From: UBA1952 sp965200035
Lineage (GTDB): Bacteria; Bacteroidota; Bacteroidia; Chitinophagales; Chitinophagaceae
Reading direction: 5' to 3'
NCBI GenBank assembly: GCA_965200035.1
Contig: OZ241334.1
Coordinates: forward strand, 2,976,001 to 3,040,000
Length of the DNA stretch: 64,000 nt
The notes under the pieces: generated by a model
The model's database searches: none
Seen by the model: the letters and a program-made list of their open reading frames with translations, nothing else
Told to the model about the DNA's origin: nothing
Shown: piece after piece, positions 25,474 through 33,799 of the stretch
How the letters are laid out: each line of letters begins with the position of its first letter
Position numbering within the stretch: position 1 is the stretch's first letter
Position numbers and translations under genes: made by a program

Positions 25474-25959
25474 ATGAAGCATGTAATCATTCCCACCGAT
25501 TTTACCATCCGTTCGCTGCAGCCGGTGCACGATGTAATGAGATATTACAAGGATCAGCTTGTCCGTATCACACTGCTTCATCTGGTAGATGTGCCGGATG
25601 CCATTGGTGATCTGCTGTTCCGATTGCGCAGGATGGAGAGCCGTTATCCCGTGCCTGCCGCTTTCACGCAAGCCTGCGAAATGATGGCCAATAAGTACGA
25701 AAATCAGCTATCCGGCCTGAAGCCGCTGGTACAATATGGCACTACTACGGCCTACTTCGAAAATCTGCTGGAAGGCTTTGGGGTAGATACGTTGTTCATG
25801 CTGCCCGAATGGCAACCCGTAAGAGCTTTTGAAGACAGCGTGGATATGCTGCCGCTTATCCGCAAGAGCAATTGCAAAGTTGTATCCGCGACATCCATCA
25901 AAATGACCCGGCATACGGATGCTTCTGTGATCAGCAGCCTGCTGCTTACCGGCAGCTGA
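25474..25959 (+). CDS. Universal-stress-like protein
   Basis: A 161-residue protein. The start MKHVIIPTDFTIRSL and the following VRITLLHLVDVPD match the first strands of a Usp (alpha/beta, nucleotide-binding type) domain, where the DF of the first loop is usual. The C-terminal part (VDTLFMLPEW, KSNCKVVSA) fits the last strands of such a fold. The GxxG(S/T) ATP-binding motif of ATP-binding Usp proteins is not evident, so it may not bind ATP. It is preceded by the phased operator array and followed by a bestrophin gene after 42 bases, suggesting a two-gene transcript under the two-component system. Confidence 0.6.
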   Translation: MKHVIIPTDFTIRSLQPVHDVMRYYKDQLVRITLLHLVDVPDAIGDLLFRLRRMESRYPVPAAFTQACEMMANKYENQLSGLKPLVQYGTTTAYFENLLEGFGVDTLFMLPEWQPVRAFEDSVDMLPLIRKSNCKVVSATSIKMTRHTDASVISSLLLTGS

Positions 25960-26001
25960 TTTTAGAAAATTAATCACCAGTTTTTAAACAAGAGACGAGT
26001 C

Positions 26002-26919
26002 ATGCTACTGAGAAAAAATATTCCGCTTAAATACGTGTTCGGCAAGATCAAATGGGAAGTATTTGCCGTTACTGCCTACGCTGTTATTGTCGCTATTCTG
26101 TACAATAATTTTCATTTTACCCGTATCTCCATTCCGCTGAGCGTGCCGATGCTGCTGGGTACAGTCATATCGCTGCTGCTGGCTTTCCGCTCCAACCAAG
26201 CTTATGACCGCTGGTGGGAGGCGCGCGGCATCTGGGGCGCTATTGTGAATGACGGACGCACGCTTGGCCGTCAGATTCTTTCGTTCGTAGATTCCGGCTT
26301 TGAATCCGGTGCTATCCGGCAGTTTGAGGAAAATTTCCTGCGCCGTCACATGGCTTGGAATTACAGCCTCAGTCAGCGTTTGCGCGGAGAGAATGCAATA
26401 GCAGGTCTTGAGCGCTTCCTCAACAAAAGAGAGCTCATCACCATTTCGAGGTATGATAATCCGCCCGCAGCCATACTGGAACTGCACGCGCGTGACCTTA
26501 CTTATGCATTGGATCAGGGTTGGATCAATCAATACCAGCAGGTAGAGCTGGACCGCACTTTATCGCGGCTTTGCGATTCTATGGGCAAGTGCGAGCGCAT
26601 CAAGAATACCGTGTTTCCGGCTACCTACAGCCTGTACATTCATCTTGCAGTCAACTTCTTTATTCTGATGCTGCCCTTTGCGCTGATCGAGTTTTTCGGC
26701 TTTATGGAAGTGCCGCTGGTAATCGTTATTTCAGCATTGCTGATGCTCATCGAGAAGATGGCCATTCACCTGCAGGACCCTTTTGAAAACAAGCCGACCG
26801 ATACGCCCATGACCACTATTTCCAATACCATTGAGCGCGATCTGCGGCAGATGCTGAACGATCACCACGAGCCGATTACCACCTCTGCCGTCGTGCACAA
26901 GGGCTACTACCAGCTATAG
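26002..26919 (+). CDS. Bestrophin-family ion channel
   Basis: A 305-residue bestrophin/YneE (UPF0187) protein. Hydrophobic helices occur near residues 22-40, 45-65 and 210-255. The conserved segment LLAFRSNQAYDRWWEARGIWG and the C-terminal QDPFENKPTDTPM (Asp/Pro/Phe region equivalent to the bestrophin calcium clasp) are clear. Bacterial homologues form pentameric channels in the inner membrane, conducting cations or anions depending on the protein. Placed right after the Usp-like gene, it may be regulated by the upstream two-component system. Confidence 0.88.
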   Translation: MLLRKNIPLKYVFGKIKWEVFAVTAYAVIVAILYNNFHFTRISIPLSVPMLLGTVISLLLAFRSNQAYDRWWEARGIWGAIVNDGRTLGRQILSFVDSGFESGAIRQFEENFLRRHMAWNYSLSQRLRGENAIAGLERFLNKRELITISRYDNPPAAILELHARDLTYALDQGWINQYQQVELDRTLSRLCDSMGKCERIKNTVFPATYSLYIHLAVNFFILMLPFALIEFFGFMEVPLVIVISALLMLIEKMAIHLQDPFENKPTDTPMTTISNTIERDLRQMLNDHHEPITTSAVVHKGYYQL

Positions 26920-27046
26920 GTTTTTGCGTTTTGTTTTGTTGAAAGTGCAGCCTGGCGAAGGTTGGAATTCCGGCAGCTTACGGGAATAGTAACAGATGCT
27001 CGTAAATACCTGCTTTTTGGAATCTCCGACTCCCCGGGCTTTTTGT

Positions 27047-27712
27047 TTAACTTTTGGCCGCCTCTTCGCGCAGCTTAAAAAACTCTTCATTCAGCTCATC
27101 TATATATGCCAGTATTTGGCGGCGTCCGGTTCCTTTTATCGTGCTGGTAACGAAGGTCTGAGGAATGAATTCCCAGTCTTCCTTCATCTTGTTTTTGAAA
27201 TGCTTTACATTCTGTGAGGTAATGCGCTGCACGCTCTTGTCGGATTTGGTAAATACCAGCGTAAACGGAACCTGCCATTCGCCGAGCTGGTCCAGAAATT
27301 CCATATCCTTCACCTGCGGCTCATGACGGCTGTCGATCAGCACAAAAATGTTCATCAGATTTTCCCGTGTAGTTAGATAAGTAGAGATCATCTTCTGCCA
27401 CGATGCCCGCTGATTTTGCGATACTTTGGCATAGCCATATCCCGGAAGATCCACCAGATACCATTCGGTATTCTTCGCATTTTTACTGTCCGCATTGTCC
27501 GGTCCGCTTTTGATGCTGAAATGGTTGATCATCTGCGTCTTGCCGGGACTGGCGCTCGTTTTGGCCAGCTTTGCATGGCTCGTAATCATATTGATGAGCG
27601 AGGACTTGCCCACATTGGAGCGGCCGATAAAAGCATATTCAGGCCGGTCGGGCTTCGGGCAGTTTTCCGCTTTGGGACTTGAAATGACGTATTGGGCAGA
27701 TTTAATTTGCAT
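27047..27712 (-). CDS. engB: Ribosome biogenesis GTPase EngB/YsxC
   Basis: A 221-residue TrmE-Era-type GTPase needed for large ribosomal subunit assembly. G1 is GRSNVGKSSLIN, G3 is DLPGYGYAKVS, and G4 is TKSDK. The N-terminus MQIKSAQYVISSPK is taken from ATG 27712; the frame is open to 27769, but the extra residues are Cys-rich and overlap the divergent gene's start. It lies back to back with menG. Confidence 0.95.
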   Translation of the reverse strand: MQIKSAQYVISSPKAENCPKPDRPEYAFIGRSNVGKSSLINMITSHAKLAKTSASPGKTQMINHFSIKSGPDNADSKNAKNTEWYLVDLPGYGYAKVSQNQRASWQKMISTYLTTRENLMNIFVLIDSRHEPQVKDMEFLDQLGEWQVPFTLVFTKSDKSVQRITSQNVKHFKNKMKEDWEFIPQTFVTSTIKGTGRRQILAYIDELNEEFFKLREEAAKS

Positions 27713-27727
27713 TGCGCTCAGAGGATG

Positions 27728-27735
27728 TAATTTTG
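27728..27735 (+). promoter_or_regulatory. Bacteroidota -7 promoter element TAATTTTG
   Basis: An exact TAnnTTTG match followed by CCG, ending 7 bases before the ATG at 27743. The mRNA would begin at or just before the start codon, so it may be leaderless or nearly so. Confidence 0.5.
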
Positions 27736-27742
27736 CCGCAAC

Positions 27743-28495
27743 ATGCAGCGGACAACAACAAGTGATCACCAGGCAGTATTGCCGGATGCGGCTTCAAAAT
27801 TAAGCAAGAAAGAACAGGTAGCGGAAATGTTTGACGGCATTGCCGGCCGTTATGATTTTCTGAACCATTTTCTTTCCCTCGGTATTGATAAGGGCTGGCG
27901 CAAAAAAGCTATTCGTGAGATCGCTAGTATTCATCCCAAAACCATTCTTGACGTAGCTACCGGAACCGGCGATCTGGCGATTGCGGCTGCTAAAGCGATC
28001 CCCGAAGCATCCATCACCGGAGTAGATATTTCAGAAGGGATGCTGGGAGTAGGGCGCAAAAAAATTACTGCGCTGAGCATGGATCATAAAATTAAGCTAC
28101 AATCCGGCGACAGCGAATCATTGCCTTTTCCTGATGCGTCTTTTGATGCGGTGACCTGCGCTTACGGCGTGCGAAACTTTGAGCATTTGGAGGCCGGACT
28201 AAAAGATATGCATCGGGTGATGAAGCCAGGCGGCAAAATCGCTATTTTGGAATTTTCCCATCCAAAGCAATTTCCGGTCAGGCAGTTTTACCATTTTTAC
28301 TTCCGCTATATTCTGCCAACGATGGGCAAACTGGTATCTAAGCACAGCCGCGCCTACACTTATCTTCCCGAGTCCGTCATGGCTTTCCCGGAAGGCAAAG
28401 TATTCTGTGAAACCCTTACTCGGTGCGGCTTTAAGGATGCCAAAGCGAAGCCTTTGACTTTTGGCATTACCACTCTTTACACTGCTGCGAAATAG
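27743..28495 (+). CDS. menG: Demethylmenaquinone methyltransferase (UbiE/MenG)
   Basis: A 250-residue SAM-dependent methyltransferase for the last step of menaquinone synthesis. Landmarks: MFDGIAGRYDFLNHFLSLGID, the SAM loop ILDVATGTGDLA, GVDISEGML, and AYGVRNFEHLEAGL with the typical GVRN motif; also KPGGKIAILEFSHP. Bacteroidota use menaquinone, so MenG activity is more likely than ubiquinone methylation. It is divergent from engB and its promoter box lies only 7 bases before the ATG. Confidence 0.94.
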   Translation: MQRTTTSDHQAVLPDAASKLSKKEQVAEMFDGIAGRYDFLNHFLSLGIDKGWRKKAIREIASIHPKTILDVATGTGDLAIAAAKAIPEASITGVDISEGMLGVGRKKITALSMDHKIKLQSGDSESLPFPDASFDAVTCAYGVRNFEHLEAGLKDMHRVMKPGGKIAILEFSHPKQFPVRQFYHFYFRYILPTMGKLVSKHSRAYTYLPESVMAFPEGKVFCETLTRCGFKDAKAKPLTFGITTLYTAAK

Positions 28496-28588
28496 TCTTC
28501 TGCTGTCCTGAAATTTTTGCTGCGGAAAAATCGGGTGAAATAAGTATGGAAAATTTCACCGGCTGCTTCTTTGTCTTAAAGAGCAGCT

Positions 28589-29416
28589 ATGGAAAAGCAA
28601 CGATTATTAAACGCCGATTATCTGGACATTATCTTTGATAACCGCAATAAAAAATACGGCGGTTACGAGCTGCGGCAACACTATCCTGAGCGGGCAAAGC
28701 GGGCTACTTATATTGTGCTGCTTGCAGCAGGTATGCTTTCTTCCATCCCTGTAATTGCAGGGATTCTGGGCAGTAAAAACAGGATTAATATGCCTATGCA
28801 AATGGATCATACGATAACGATTGTGAATACGCAATTGCCCAAAGAGCCACAGCAGCCAAAACCTGTAACAAAGTCCGCAACGGTCGCCGCAATAGCTCCA
28901 ACCGTAGCCGTGCTCGCACCCAGAATTGTACCCAATGATCTCGTGCCCGATGATGTGCCAAAACCTGTAGATAGCCTCGGTGACCGCATGATTGGCAGGA
29001 ACAACAATGATGGTCACGCCGGTGCATTGGTAGCTGATAACGGCCAATTGGATGGTGATGGGCCAATACCCAAAAATCCGCCGGTAATAGACCCGCCTGT
29101 GCGCAAAGAGATTATGATACAGGTGAGCCAGATGCCCGAATTTGAAGGAGATGTGGCCGGTTATCTTCAGAAGCACCTAAACTACCCGGAGCAGTCAAGA
29201 CAGAATGGAGAAGAGGGCAGGTCTGTAGTAAAATTTGTAGTGAATGAAGATGGTACAATCAGCAATTCAGAAATTGTGCGCTCGTCCGGTTTTCCGGTAT
29301 TGGACAATGAAGCCCTGCGTGTGGTCAGCGCTATGCCGCACTGGAAGCCCGGCAAGCAGCAGGGAGTTCCGGTGAAAGTATATTTCAACCTGCCCATTAC
29401 CTTTCATCTGGACTGA
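28589..29416 (+). CDS. Energy transducer TonB
   Basis: A 275-residue TonB of the Bacteroidota type. The cytoplasmic N-terminus LDIIFDNRNKKYGGYELRQ is typical, followed by one membrane helix (about residues 38-60), a Pro/Val/Ala-rich periplasmic spacer, and the C-terminal TonB domain (LNYPEQSRQNGEEGRSVVKF, DNEALRVVSAMPHWKPGK, PVKVYFNLPITF). It passes proton-motive energy to outer-membrane receptors such as SusC/TonB-dependent transporters. ExbB/ExbD are not nearby. Confidence 0.93.
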   Translation: MEKQRLLNADYLDIIFDNRNKKYGGYELRQHYPERAKRATYIVLLAAGMLSSIPVIAGILGSKNRINMPMQMDHTITIVNTQLPKEPQQPKPVTKSATVAAIAPTVAVLAPRIVPNDLVPDDVPKPVDSLGDRMIGRNNNDGHAGALVADNGQLDGDGPIPKNPPVIDPPVRKEIMIQVSQMPEFEGDVAGYLQKHLNYPEQSRQNGEEGRSVVKFVVNEDGTISNSEIVRSSGFPVLDNEALRVVSAMPHWKPGKQQGVPVKVYFNLPITFHLD

Positions 29417-29443
29417 TTCCCGCCAGAGAAAATTCTGCTGTCT

Positions 29444-29451
29444 TATCTTTG
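29444..29451 (+). promoter_or_regulatory. Bacteroidota -7 promoter element TATCTTTG
   Basis: An exact match followed by CAGC, overlapping a TTG at 29449 that could be mistaken for a start. It ends 12 bases before ATG 29464. Confidence 0.5.
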
Positions 29452-29463
29452 CAGCGAAGATTT

Positions 29464-30102
29464 ATGACAGAGATTATGCTGGAGAATGAACAACTCAGCC
29501 TCCTCCCCGAGCGCGCTGTTTGGTGGCCTTCCCAAAAAACAATTTTACTTTCCGATCTGCACTGGGGCAAGAGCGCCCATTTCCGCAAGCATGGCATACC
29601 TATGCCCGGCGGCACACAGCATAAAGATGGTCAGCGCCTCGCCGGTATTGTACAAAAGCATGGCGCCGAGCGCCTCATCATAGCGGGCGATTTTTTTCAC
29701 AGCAGGCACAATCAGGAAGTAGAAGATTTCGGCATCTGGCGCGCTTCCCACAAAGAGCTGCACATAGATTTTGTACTGGGGAATCATGATATACTGCCAC
29801 GCAACGCATATGAAAGCTGGAACCTGTGCGTACATGAAAGCAGCCTGCTGGAAAAGCCGTTTTTCATATCACATGATGCAGTGCAAAACCAGGATCAGTT
29901 CACCATTCACGGACATATCCATCCCGGCGTAAAGCTGCATGGGCTTGGCCGCCAGTCCTTTACTCTGCCAGCTTTCTGCATCAATCATACCTGTATGGTA
30001 CTGCCGGCGTTCGGCGAATTTACAGGCTGCAAAATCGTGCGTGCCGACGATTATCAAAAACTATACGTAATCGGCGATGGTAAAGTAATGCTTTGGAAAT
30101 AA
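29464..30102 (+). CDS. PdeM-like metallophosphoesterase (ligase-associated DNA repair type)
   Basis: A 212-residue calcineurin-like phosphoesterase. Metal-binding motifs: ILLSDLHWGKSAHF, IIAGDFFHSRHN, VLGNHD and IHGHIHPGV. The N-terminal W-W-P and K-H-G-I-P-M-P-G pattern fits the ligase-associated DNA damage response endonuclease PdeM family, which usually accompanies a DNA ligase, an exonuclease and a Lhr-like helicase. Those partners are not adjacent here, so the link to DNA repair is by family only. The start is ATG 29464, after a promoter box. Confidence 0.82.
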   Translation: MTEIMLENEQLSLLPERAVWWPSQKTILLSDLHWGKSAHFRKHGIPMPGGTQHKDGQRLAGIVQKHGAERLIIAGDFFHSRHNQEVEDFGIWRASHKELHIDFVLGNHDILPRNAYESWNLCVHESSLLEKPFFISHDAVQNQDQFTIHGHIHPGVKLHGLGRQSFTLPAFCINHTCMVLPAFGEFTGCKIVRADDYQKLYVIGDGKVMLWK

Positions 30103-30224
30103 ACATTTTTTAAGAATAGAAAAGCGGGTGAATAATTTTTTACAGTCTTCTTCATAAATAATCAGAGGCGAAATATCGAAACTGCAGGAATGCGCCCAAA
30201 GGTGCGTTCTAAATAAGACGAACT

Positions 30225-31490
30225 TTATTCCATACCCTTTAATACCTCATAAAACCGGTAAGCATCCTCAAAAGTATTGTACAGCGGTACCGGTGCAATG
30301 CGGATCACATCAGGCTCCCGCCAGTCAGCGATCACACCCGCTTCCGTAAGCTTATCAAACACTTCTCGTCCCCGCTCATGAAAAAGCAGAGAGAGCTGCG
30401 CGCCGCGCTTTTGCGGTTCTTTTGGGGTAATGACCGTGAAAGGCAAATGCATGATATCGTTCAGCAGAAATTCAAGATAGGCAGTTAGTATCAGGCTTTT
30501 TTCATGTAGGGCAGTCATACCGGCCTTTGCATAAATATCCAGCGATGCACGGTGCGCAATCATATTGAACACAGGTGCATTGCTCATCTGCCAGCTTGCT
30601 GCGCCCTTCTGCGGTATGAATCCTTTCTTCATCTTAAAGCGCGTACTTTCTTCATTGCCCCACCATCCTGCCAGCCGGAAGGTCTTGGGATTATTGCCAT
30701 GATGCTCGTGCACGAAAGCCCCAGCTACTCCGCCCGGACCGCTGTTCAGGTATTTATAAGAGCACCAGCAGGCAAAATCCACATTCCAGTCGTGAAGCTG
30801 CAAAGGCACATTGCCTACCGCATGCGCCAGATCATAGCCGGCATAAGCGCCTACACGCTGTGCAGCAGCAGTAATTTTTTTCAGATCAAAAAGCTGACCG
30901 GTATAGTAATTGACCCCGCCGATCATCACCAGCGCCAGCGTACTGTCTGCCTCTTTAATGGCAGCAAGTATATCTTCTTCATTGATCGTGTGTTCGCCCT
31001 CGCGCGGATGGATCTCGATGATCGCATCTTCCGGATCGTAGCCATACATGCGTACCTGTGTTTCTATCGCATATTGGTCGGAAGGGAAAGCGCCGGCCTC
31101 CATCAGTATTTTATAACGCTGTGGTGTAGGGCGGTAGAAAGAGATCAGCAGCAGATGAAGATTCACCGTAAGCGTGTTCATCGCCACCACCTCTTCTTTC
31201 CGTGCACCAACAATATCTGCAAGCGTTTCAGAAAAAAGATGATGGTAATAAAGCCACGGATTGCGCGCCTGTGTATGACCTTCCACACCATAGGCTGCCC
31301 AGTCATCCAGCTCGTTCTGCATCAGGTAAGCTGTGCTTTTGGGCTGCAGGCCTAATGAATTGCCGCAGAAGTAATGTACATCCTGCCCGTTGTGCTGCGG
31401 AAACAGGAACCGCTCGCGGAACGGAAACAGGATATCTACCTGATCCTGCGATTGGGCATATTCAAGAGTAGCTTCAAAAGACTGATTCAT
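30225..31490 (-). CDS. kynU: Kynureninase
   Basis: A 421-residue PLP enzyme that cleaves 3-hydroxykynurenine to 3-hydroxyanthranilate and alanine, in tryptophan breakdown or NAD synthesis. HYFCGNSLGLQPKS near the N-terminus, AGYDLAHAVGNVPL (PLP-contacting Asp) and CWCSYKYLNSGPGG (PLP lysine in SYKY) are diagnostic. Length is normal. The start is ATG 31490 (MNQSFEATLEYA); upstream open residues precede a TACTTTTG promoter box. No other kynurenine pathway gene is in the window. Confidence 0.95.
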   Translation of the reverse strand: MNQSFEATLEYAQSQDQVDILFPFRERFLFPQHNGQDVHYFCGNSLGLQPKSTAYLMQNELDDWAAYGVEGHTQARNPWLYYHHLFSETLADIVGARKEEVVAMNTLTVNLHLLLISFYRPTPQRYKILMEAGAFPSDQYAIETQVRMYGYDPEDAIIEIHPREGEHTINEEDILAAIKEADSTLALVMIGGVNYYTGQLFDLKKITAAAQRVGAYAGYDLAHAVGNVPLQLHDWNVDFACWCSYKYLNSGPGGVAGAFVHEHHGNNPKTFRLAGWWGNEESTRFKMKKGFIPQKGAASWQMSNAPVFNMIAHRASLDIYAKAGMTALHEKSLILTAYLEFLLNDIMHLPFTVITPKEPQKRGAQLSLLFHERGREVFDKLTEAGVIADWREPDVIRIAPVPLYNTFEDAYRFYEVLKGME

Positions 31491-31513
31491 GCGGCGGGAA
31501 GATTTTGCTGCCG

Positions 31514-31521
31514 CAAAAGTA
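31514..31521 (-). promoter_or_regulatory. Bacteroidota -7 promoter element TACTTTTG
   Basis: An exact match on the minus strand followed by CGGCAGC, ending 23 bases before the kynU ATG at 31490. It rules out the longer reading from 31541. Confidence 0.5.
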
Positions 31522-31712
31522 ATCTCAAATAAGAAATACAATATTCAAAATTGGAAACGATCATCAGCCAAAGCAATAAACGTCTTCTGCGGAAAGGAAC
31601 GATTTTTGACTGAATAGCGATGAGCCCCGCACGAAAAGCACATAACGCATACGTACCGGCTGCTCAACCATAAATAAAACTACATTTACATTCTAAAAAA
31701 GCACACTGATTT

Positions 31713-32300
31713 ATGAAAAAGGCATTACCAATCATCATTATCCTGATCATTATTCTTGGTATAGGTGGCTGCAGCTATAACGGTATGAACGCCTCCCGCC
31801 TTGAGGTAGATAATAAGACGGGCGAGCTTCAGGGCGCCTATCAGCGCCGTGCAGACCTTATTCCCAATCTGGTGGCTACCGTAAAGGGCGCTGCCGATTT
31901 TGAAAAGAGTACTTATGTGCAGGTAGCGCAGGCCCGTGCGGGCAATCTTACAGCCGCTACAAAATTCAGTCCGGAAGATGTAACGCCGGAAAAGCTGGCC
32001 GCTATGCAAAAAGCAGGTACGGAAGCGCTGCAGGCAGCAAGAATGGCCATCAACGTAGCTGTAGAGCGCTATCCCGACCTCAAGGCTACAGGCAATTTTT
32101 CTGATCTTCAACGCCAGCTGGAAGGCACAGAAAACCGAATCAATGTATCGCGCAACAATTATAATGAAGCGGTCAAAAACTTCAACCTGAAAGTGACCAA
32201 CTTCCCCGGTAATATAATGGCCGGCATTTTTGGATTCAAGCAGCGCCCTATGTTTCAGGCCGATGCTGGTGCCAAAGATGCTCCTAAAGTGCAGTTTTAA
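31713..32300 (+). CDS. LemA family protein
   Basis: A 195-residue protein with an N-terminal hydrophobic helix (IIIILIIILGIGGC), which may be a signal anchor or a lipobox at Cys20. The LemA signature YNGMNASRLEVDNK, then QGAYQRRADLIPNLVATVKG, and the C-terminal RNNYNEAVKNFNLKVTNFPGN are clear. LemA proteins are envelope proteins of unknown molecular function. Two TPM-domain genes follow after 12 bases and then with an overlap, a widely conserved association. Confidence 0.92.
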   Translation: MKKALPIIIILIIILGIGGCSYNGMNASRLEVDNKTGELQGAYQRRADLIPNLVATVKGAADFEKSTYVQVAQARAGNLTAATKFSPEDVTPEKLAAMQKAGTEALQAARMAINVAVERYPDLKATGNFSDLQRQLEGTENRINVSRNNYNEAVKNFNLKVTNFPGNIMAGIFGFKQRPMFQADAGAKDAPKVQF

Positions 32301-32312
32301 TCTGTTGTAATC

Positions 32313-32768
32313 ATGCTATTCAGGAAGCCAAAACCATTGCTCACCGCAGAAGAACAAGAGCTCGTTGTTCGGGAGATACGCATCGCAGAAGCGCGTACCA
32401 CCGGAGAATTGCGCGTATTTGTAGAGTCTCACTGTACTTATATGGATGCGATGGATCGGGCTAAAGAGCTATTTAAGGTGCTGGGCATGGAAAAAACAGA
32501 ATGCAGAAATGCAGTAATCGTGTACTTGGCTTTAAAGGATAAGCAGTATGCCATTTTTGGCGATGAGCAGATCTATACAAAAGCCGGTGGCCCACAATTC
32601 TGGCAAAATGCCGGTACCGTATTGCTCGGACATTTCAGGGCAGGCCGCATTGCAGAAGGACTCGCCGCGTGCATTAACGCACTGGGCGAGGCGCTGGAAG
32701 CGCATTTTCCGCCCGATCCTTCTGTAGATAAAAATGAGTTACCCGACGAAATCGTATTTGGCAAATGA
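32313..32768 (+). CDS. TPM domain protein
   Basis: A 151-residue protein without a signal peptide. The TPM fold is seen in TAEEQELVVREIRIAEARTTGELRVF and VIVYLALKDKQYAIFGDEQI, followed by FWQNAGTVLLGHFRAGRIAEGL. Its last four bases overlap the start of the next TPM gene (ATGA at 32765), so translation is probably coupled. TPM domains have been linked to acid phosphatase activity and photosystem repair in plants; the bacterial role is open. Confidence 0.85.
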   Translation: MLFRKPKPLLTAEEQELVVREIRIAEARTTGELRVFVESHCTYMDAMDRAKELFKVLGMEKTECRNAVIVYLALKDKQYAIFGDEQIYTKAGGPQFWQNAGTVLLGHFRAGRIAEGLAACINALGEALEAHFPPDPSVDKNELPDEIVFGK

Positions 32769-33547
32769 GCAGGCTTCTCCGTATTGTTGTTTTAGGTGTG
32801 GGCATTCTGCTTCAGACGCTGTTATCTGTTCAGAGCTATGCAGATGATTTTCCGGCAAAGCCCAATCCGCCGAAGCTGGTCAATGATTTGGCTCATTGTA
32901 TGAGCGCGGATGAAGTAGCATTGCTCGAAAGCCGGTTAGTGGCCTTCTCCGATTCCACAACCAATCAGATTGCCGTTGTCACCATCAAAAGCCTGGGCAG
33001 CTACGAAGTGGCCGACTATGGAGAGAAGCTTTTTAACCGCTGGGGGATTGGTACGGAAAAAAATAAAAACGGAGTGCTGGTATTGGTGGCTATTGATGAT
33101 CACCGGATGAATATCACAACCGGTAAAGGTCTGGAAGGCGCGTTGCCCGATATTACCGCCGGGCAAATCATCGACAATGAGATGAAGCCATCTTTCCGTG
33201 AGAATAAGTATTATCAGGGTATTGATGCCGGAGTTACGGCGATCATGGCAGCGACCCGCGGAGAGTATAAAGGCGATCCATTACAGCAGCGAAGTCATCC
33301 TGCACGGAACATGCTGCCTTTGCTGATTCTGATTATTGTTGTCCTAATTATCATCAGTCGTAGAAGTGGCGGCGGCGGTGGCAGCTATATGAGTGGCCGC
33401 GGATACGGTGGCTTCGGCGGAGGATTCCTGGGCGGCAGCATTCTCGGCAACGGAATGGGAGGAGGCTGGGGTAGCGGCGGCGGCGGTGGATTCGGTGGCT
33501 TTGGCGGTGGCTCTACAGGCGGCGGCGGAGCCAGCGGAAGCTGGTAA
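32765..33547 (+). CDS. TPM domain protein with glycine-rich tail (YgcG type)
   Basis: A 260-residue exported membrane protein. The signal peptide is about residues 1-26. The TPM domain follows (NQIAVVTIKSLGSYEVADYG, LFNRWGIGTEKNKNGVLVL, MNITTGKGLEGALPD), then a membrane helix near residues 178-197 (LPLLILIIVVLIIISRR) and a C-terminal tail almost wholly of Gly, Ser and aromatic residues. This is the YgcG layout, with the TPM domain in the periplasm. It forms an operon with LemA and a soluble TPM protein and is closed by a strong terminator. Confidence 0.88.
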   Translation: MSRLLRIVVLGVGILLQTLLSVQSYADDFPAKPNPPKLVNDLAHCMSADEVALLESRLVAFSDSTTNQIAVVTIKSLGSYEVADYGEKLFNRWGIGTEKNKNGVLVLVAIDDHRMNITTGKGLEGALPDITAGQIIDNEMKPSFRENKYYQGIDAGVTAIMAATRGEYKGDPLQQRSHPARNMLPLLILIIVVLIIISRRSGGGGGSYMSGRGYGGFGGGFLGGSILGNGMGGGWGSGGGGGFGGFGGGSTGGGGASGSW

Positions 33548-33611
33548 TGCTTCATGTTGCTTAAGTAAATTCAGTTTACGGCTAAATTATTCAGGACGAG
33601 AGATAGCATAT

Positions 33612-33643
33612 AAAAAGCCGCAGGTAAAACCTGCGGCTTTTTT
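33612..33643 (+). terminator. Terminator of the LemA-TPM operon
   Basis: Stem AAAAAGCCGCAGG / CCTGCGGCTTTTTT around TAAAA: a strong intrinsic terminator 65 bases after the operon's last stop. Confidence 0.85.
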
Positions 33644-33740
33644 GTTCAGATTCGCTGCCGGGTTAATTTCTAAATCCAGGTCGTGCCCGAAATTTTTTAT
33701 TGTCAACAGCTACTTGGCAAGATATCGTTTGCTCAAACAA

Positions 33741-33769
33741 AAAGCGCCATCTTTCATAGATGGCGCTTT
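33741..33769 (-). terminator. Terminator after dnaK
   Basis: Stem AAAGCGCCATCT / AGATGGCGCTTT with loop TTCAT; on the minus strand it is followed by a T-rich stretch (TTTGTTTGAGC). It lies 31 bases beyond the dnaK stop. Confidence 0.75.
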
Positions 33770-33799
33770 GCTACAATCAAGAAAAAATCCCGGTGTTAC

